Of a stretch of DNA of 64,000 nt, positions 60,479-64,000 are shown in pieces. The DNA comes from Ferruginibacter sp. (lineage in GTDB: Bacteria > Bacteroidota > Bacteroidia > Chitinophagales > Chitinophagaceae). The position numbers were made by a program, and so were the translations under genes. Where the stretch lies: assembly GCF_014377975.1 (NCBI RefSeq), contig NZ_JACMOO010000171.1, positions 1-64,000 of the forward strand, in the 5' to 3' direction. How positions within the stretch are numbered: the stretch's first letter is position 1; every line of letters begins with the position of its first letter. The notes below the pieces were generated by a model, which worked only from the letters and a program-made list of their open reading frames with translations, made no database searches and had not been told where the DNA came from.

Positions 60479-60765
60479 TTTTACCGCCGTAGCAGGTGTC
60501 CACATTGGACAATTCTTCATAACAGGCAATAACATTTTACCGCCGTGGCCGGTGTCCCCACCGGACACTTCTTATTACCAGGCCACTTAATTTTACCGGA
60601 AAAAATAATTGATTTTTTATTATTCACTCCATTCTCCCTGCAATATCTACCGCCGTGGCCGGTGTCCCTACCGGACACTTCTTATTACCAGGCCACTTAA
60701 TTTTACCGGAAAAAATAATTGATTTTTTTAACACGACTATCCCAGCAATATTCACCATTGGCCAT
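60479..60765. repeat. intergenic repeat array, unit about 56 bp, with nested inverted repeats
   Basis: TTTTACCG (or close variant) at 60479, 60535, 60591, 60645, 60701; 60538-60619 nearly identical to 60648-60729 (mismatch at 60559/60669). Confidence 0.85.
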
Positions 60766-60769
60766 TTAG

Positions 60770-62866
60770 TTAGTTCACCACCGGAAACGAAGATATTCTT
60801 AACCTCGCTGCTCCCATGGGCACCAGTTCTATCGGCTGCTCTTTTGTTGAAACCGATACCGGACTTTGCGGCAACACATCACACAAACCATATTTATCCA
60901 GCACCCATTCCGGAATAATTTTTCCAGTTGCTTTTAATACAAATGGCACGGCATCCTGGGTAAAAGGAAAATCATCGGCAGGCCATGGTTTTTTAATCAA
61001 TTTAAACTGGCTTTCCAGTGGCTGATCATTTAGTACCAGTCCATAGTTCCACATAGTGGTTGGATAAATTTCGTAAGCAGGCCATTGGGTCTGATCTACA
61101 TTTTCCTGCCATTTGGAATCACCGATGGCAGATTTTTTACTGTCCATCTGTTTATACGATTCTCCAATTTTTAAAGAAAAAGTGAGTGGTCCATAATTGA
61201 TGCTTACACTGTTCCTGTTATTACTCCAGTCTTCTTTTTTTAACAGCATTGGCAATACCAGTTCTACCACATCGCCCTGTTTCCATTTTGTTTCAAGCCT
61301 TGCATAAGAACCTGGCACCAATTCAGTTTTTTGATCAACACCATTAATTTTAATAGTAGCTCCGTTGCACCAGTTTGGTATGCGTAAATACAATGGAAAA
61401 TTTATTGCAGTACCGGTATTGATTTCAATTTTTATATTTTCATCAAACGGATAATGGGTGGTTTGTTTAAGGCCAACGGCATTGCCTTTGCCACTGCCAA
61501 CTTTAACGGATACTTCACTGCTATTGTACAGGATAGCAGCGACGCCATTATCAGGTGTGGCCATCCATAAATGTTCTGCATAATAAGGCCAGCCCTGTGA
61601 ATGATTGTGCTGGCAACAGCGGCTGCTAAAAGGATTCATCATTAAAAACGGACCTTCATTTTGTAATCCCGGTGCATGGTTGCGGCTATCACTCACTACC
61701 ATGTTAGGGGCTGTTAAATAACGGAGGCCTTTAAAGTCGGCCATTACTGCCGCAGGATATGTATTGAAAGCAACATTCTCGCAATTGTCCGCCCACATGG
61801 GGTCTCCGGTGATGCCGGTTAATATTTCATCCGAAGCCATCTGCTCTACCATGCCACAGGTTTCCACTGCCTGCCTGGGATCATCATATCCCTTTCTGGC
61901 ATTTTCATCCGCACCAAACATGCCACCCGGCACCTGGCCATACAATGTTCTTACCAGGTAAAAATCTTTGTAAGTATCTCTTAAAAAGCTGCTGTCTTTG
62001 GTCTGCATAAAATAAGTTGCCGGCTCCCTGAAACATTGGGCAATATTTACATTGTGCCAATTGGGTAAATTATTTTTCTGTGACCAGTCTGCGGTATTGC
62101 GATGAATTTTATCTGCCAGGGATAACAACCAGTTTTCGCCGGTGCGGTTATACAACCAGTAAATGCTGTACAAATTATCGCCGCCCCGGCTGTTTTCCCA
62201 ATAAATTTTAAGTAATTTATTATCGGGTATGGTTGTTTGCCACTTAAAATAGTGAGTCATAAAAGGAATAACACGGGCATCGTTACTGTATTCATAATAA
62301 GATTGCATACACCAAAGCATCAGCATATTGGGCCAAAGGTCGGGTGTTTGACCTTTGTTATCCTGGTGTTCATTTTCAACAACACGTGGACCAAAATATC
62401 CGTCGGGCTGCTGGCTTTCAAATACTTTGTTTAACCACAATTTTGTTTCGCTGATAATTTTTTCATCTTTCAACACATACCCAAGATTGCCGTATCCTTT
62501 CAACCAGTAAGGCACTTCTTCCCAGCCATGTCCGCCTTTACCGTTGCCGCTAAACCAGGCATTGTCTTTTTTATCAAGCCAGGCGCTGATCTCTCCCAGC
62601 TTTCCCGTGAGGCCATTTTTTTGCAACTCCAGGTATTTCTTTATCCAGCCTTCTGGCTTAATAGAACCTACCGGCAGCTTTATAAAGCTAAGTGGCTGCA
62701 GCGGCAATCTGTTACTGGTGTAAAATTTATTTACGGCAACCGTAGACGGACGTTTAACATTGGTAACCTTAGCCTGACCATTGGCTGAAACGGCAGCCAA
62801 CACAATCATTGCTGTTAAGCAAACGCTATAACCAACAGCCTTTTTTATTTTATTCATAGCCTCCAT
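60770..62866 (-). CDS. GH127-like (DUF1680) beta-L-arabinofuranosidase-type protein
   Basis: VPYWLKGYGNLGYVLKDEK, YGQVPGGMFGADENARKGYDDPRQAVETCGMVEQMASDEILTGITGDPMWAD, NPFSSRCCQHNHSQGWP. Confidence 0.85.
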   Translation of the reverse strand: MEAMNKIKKAVGYSVCLTAMIVLAAVSANGQAKVTNVKRPSTVAVNKFYTSNRLPLQPLSFIKLPVGSIKPEGWIKKYLELQKNGLTGKLGEISAWLDKKDNAWFSGNGKGGHGWEEVPYWLKGYGNLGYVLKDEKIISETKLWLNKVFESQQPDGYFGPRVVENEHQDNKGQTPDLWPNMLMLWCMQSYYEYSNDARVIPFMTHYFKWQTTIPDNKLLKIYWENSRGGDNLYSIYWLYNRTGENWLLSLADKIHRNTADWSQKNNLPNWHNVNIAQCFREPATYFMQTKDSSFLRDTYKDFYLVRTLYGQVPGGMFGADENARKGYDDPRQAVETCGMVEQMASDEILTGITGDPMWADNCENVAFNTYPAAVMADFKGLRYLTAPNMVVSDSRNHAPGLQNEGPFLMMNPFSSRCCQHNHSQGWPYYAEHLWMATPDNGVAAILYNSSEVSVKVGSGKGNAVGLKQTTHYPFDENIKIEINTGTAINFPLYLRIPNWCNGATIKINGVDQKTELVPGSYARLETKWKQGDVVELVLPMLLKKEDWSNNRNSVSINYGPLTFSLKIGESYKQMDSKKSAIGDSKWQENVDQTQWPAYEIYPTTMWNYGLVLNDQPLESQFKLIKKPWPADDFPFTQDAVPFVLKATGKIIPEWVLDKYGLCDVLPQSPVSVSTKEQPIELVPMGAARLRISSFPVVN

Positions 62867-62871
62867 ACATT

Positions 62872-64000
62872 TTATTTTTTATCTATTTTAATATGCCCTT
62901 TAATCATCCACACTTCAGTTGCACCCAAAGCAAAAGCATTGGTAGAAGTCAATGCTATAATGGTATTATCGTCCAGTATACACAATGAATTCCACAAGCC
63001 ACTTTTGTCTACCGGCACATCAAAGGGAATAGTTTTGCCTGCAAAGTTTTTTCCTTTTGCATCCCCCACCACCACATTCATACAGGCATTCGTCCAGTTT
63101 TTATTTCTGCCTTCCGTTGACTGATACGATAAAATAGTTTCACCCGTTGTTAATTGCCTTAAATACGGAGCGCCTGCATAAATATCATTGCTCAACTTTT
63201 CTTTGAGTGCACGGTTGCGGTTATCGCCTTTGCCGTTATTCAATGTACGCCAATTATCCTTTAATGAAGCTCTTATGATGGAAGGTTTAAACTGGCCCAC
63301 AACATTGTCCTCGATTGAGCAAAGAATTTCATTTTTATCTATTGATAAAACAGGTACCGGCATGCCGTCTCTTTTACCAGAACGAAAGCTAACAATCTGA
63401 GGTTGTGTTGTCCATGTTAACCCGTTATCGTGTGAACGGAAAATTGAAATATTTTGCTCATTACTGTTGGTATAAACACCTTCGTTGCTAAAAAATAATT
63501 GTACCTCACCGCCAGGTAATTGTATTTGTGCAGGTTCCCAGCATCCATCTTCAAATTTAGAACCTGCCTCATACAATAAACGTTCATCCGTCCAGGTTAA
63601 TCCGCCGTTATAACTTTTTTTTGTGCGGATACCAAAATACCGGGTACTGTCAATGGGCGATGGACGTGGATTGTAGGACACCAGTAAAGAATGGTCATTT
63701 AATTCTAAAATTTCAGGAACTGCCATATTGATTCCGTTTTGACGGGTGGCAATAATTACCGGAGCCGACCATGTATTTCCTTTGTCGCCACTTTTTATAC
63801 ATTCTATACTACCGCCACTAACTTCATATACACAAATCAATGTTTTATCGTACAACTGAATCATCCGGGGATAACCACAGTAACCAATGCCACGGCCATT
63901 TTGAGGTGCCAGGCGTTGTTTGGAAGAAGCTTCCCAAACAATTGTAATTCCAGGTAACGATTCAACCCTTTTTACGGTTCTTTTATAAGTGCTTTTAACA
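62872..64000 (-). CDS. sialidase/BNR-fold exo-glycosidase (GH33/GH93-like), 5' end beyond window
   Basis: three Asp-box-like motifs SGDKGNTWS, SYNGGLTWT, SHDNGLTWT; frame stays open to 64000 (VKSTYKRTVKRVESLPGITIVWEASSKQRLAPQNGRGIGYCGYPRM...) so the 63864 start is internal. Confidence 0.8.
   Translation of the reverse strand, partial: VKSTYKRTVKRVESLPGITIVWEASSKQRLAPQNGRGIGYCGYPRMIQLYDKTLICVYEVSGGSIECIKSGDKGNTWSAPVIIATRQNGINMAVPEILELNDHSLLVSYNPRPSPIDSTRYFGIRTKKSYNGGLTWTDERLLYEAGSKFEDGCWEPAQIQLPGGEVQLFFSNEGVYTNSNEQNISIFRSHDNGLTWTTQPQIVSFRSGKRDGMPVPVLSIDKNEILCSIEDNVVGQFKPSIIRASLKDNWRTLNNGKGDNRNRALKEKLSNDIYAGAPYLRQLTTGETILSYQSTEGRNKNWTNACMNVVVGDAKGKNFAGKTIPFDVPVDKSGLWNSLCILDDNTIIALTSTNAFALGATEVWMIKGHIKIDKK

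Noticed and set aside
60479-60765. Possible CRISPR array
   Set aside because: Too few units, period and identity irregular, no unique spacers of uniform length, no cas genes
60655-60918. Track ORF on plus strand overlapping the repeat array and GH127 3' end
   Set aside because: Antisense to a well-supported gene and made largely of repeat sequence
1-64000. tRNA, rRNA, tmRNA, RNase P RNA, common riboswitches
   Set aside because: No convincing T-loop/cloverleaf or conserved core motif seen by eye; an Infernal/tRNAscan run would be needed to exclude fully
1-64000. Prophage, restriction-modification, toxin-antitoxin or other defence system
   Set aside because: No ORF with recognizable motifs of these classes; accessory content is transposase relics and glycosidases

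Overview
This is a 64 kb chromosomal window. Gene content, AT-richness and TAnnTTTG-type promoter boxes fit a Bacteroidetes genome, probably Chitinophagaceae (inference). Most of it is ordinary, densely packed core genome: ppa, miaB, a sigma-54 activator, lptE, secG, mltG, lpd, secDF, a starch/glycogen block (GH13, MFS, glgC, glgA), a sugar MFS plus ROK kinase, lipA, maf, a UbiA-type prenyltransferase, a KdsC-like phosphatase, iscX, ferredoxin, topA, dps, ogt, cdd, lepB and an NtrC-type regulator. The right-hand part (about 51-64 kb) is accessory. Translating its apparently empty gaps by eye shows several decayed genes that the ORF track misses or splits: an IS4-like transposase fossil (about 51.1-51.65 kb), a thioredoxin-like fossil (about 51.7-51.9 kb), a glycosyltransferase-2 fossil (54.69-54.88 kb), a DUF547 pseudogene with a frameshift and a stop, and a second IS4-like fragment fused head-on to an antisense helix-turn-helix transposase fragment (57.43-57.84 kb). 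A GH43 gene there carries a single in-frame amber codon just upstream of its predicted catalytic Asp. The window ends in a likely arabinan-type hydrolase operon (sialidase-fold, GH127, GH43, GH43) whose central intergenic gap is filled by a repeat of about 56 bp with nested inverted repeats. I saw no tRNA, rRNA, CRISPR, prophage or defence system. I do not see a clear new multi-gene system. The best leads are the repeat array, the amber GH43 and the decaying DUF547/GT2/FAD-oxidoreductase operon. All family calls come from reading motifs; no searches were run.
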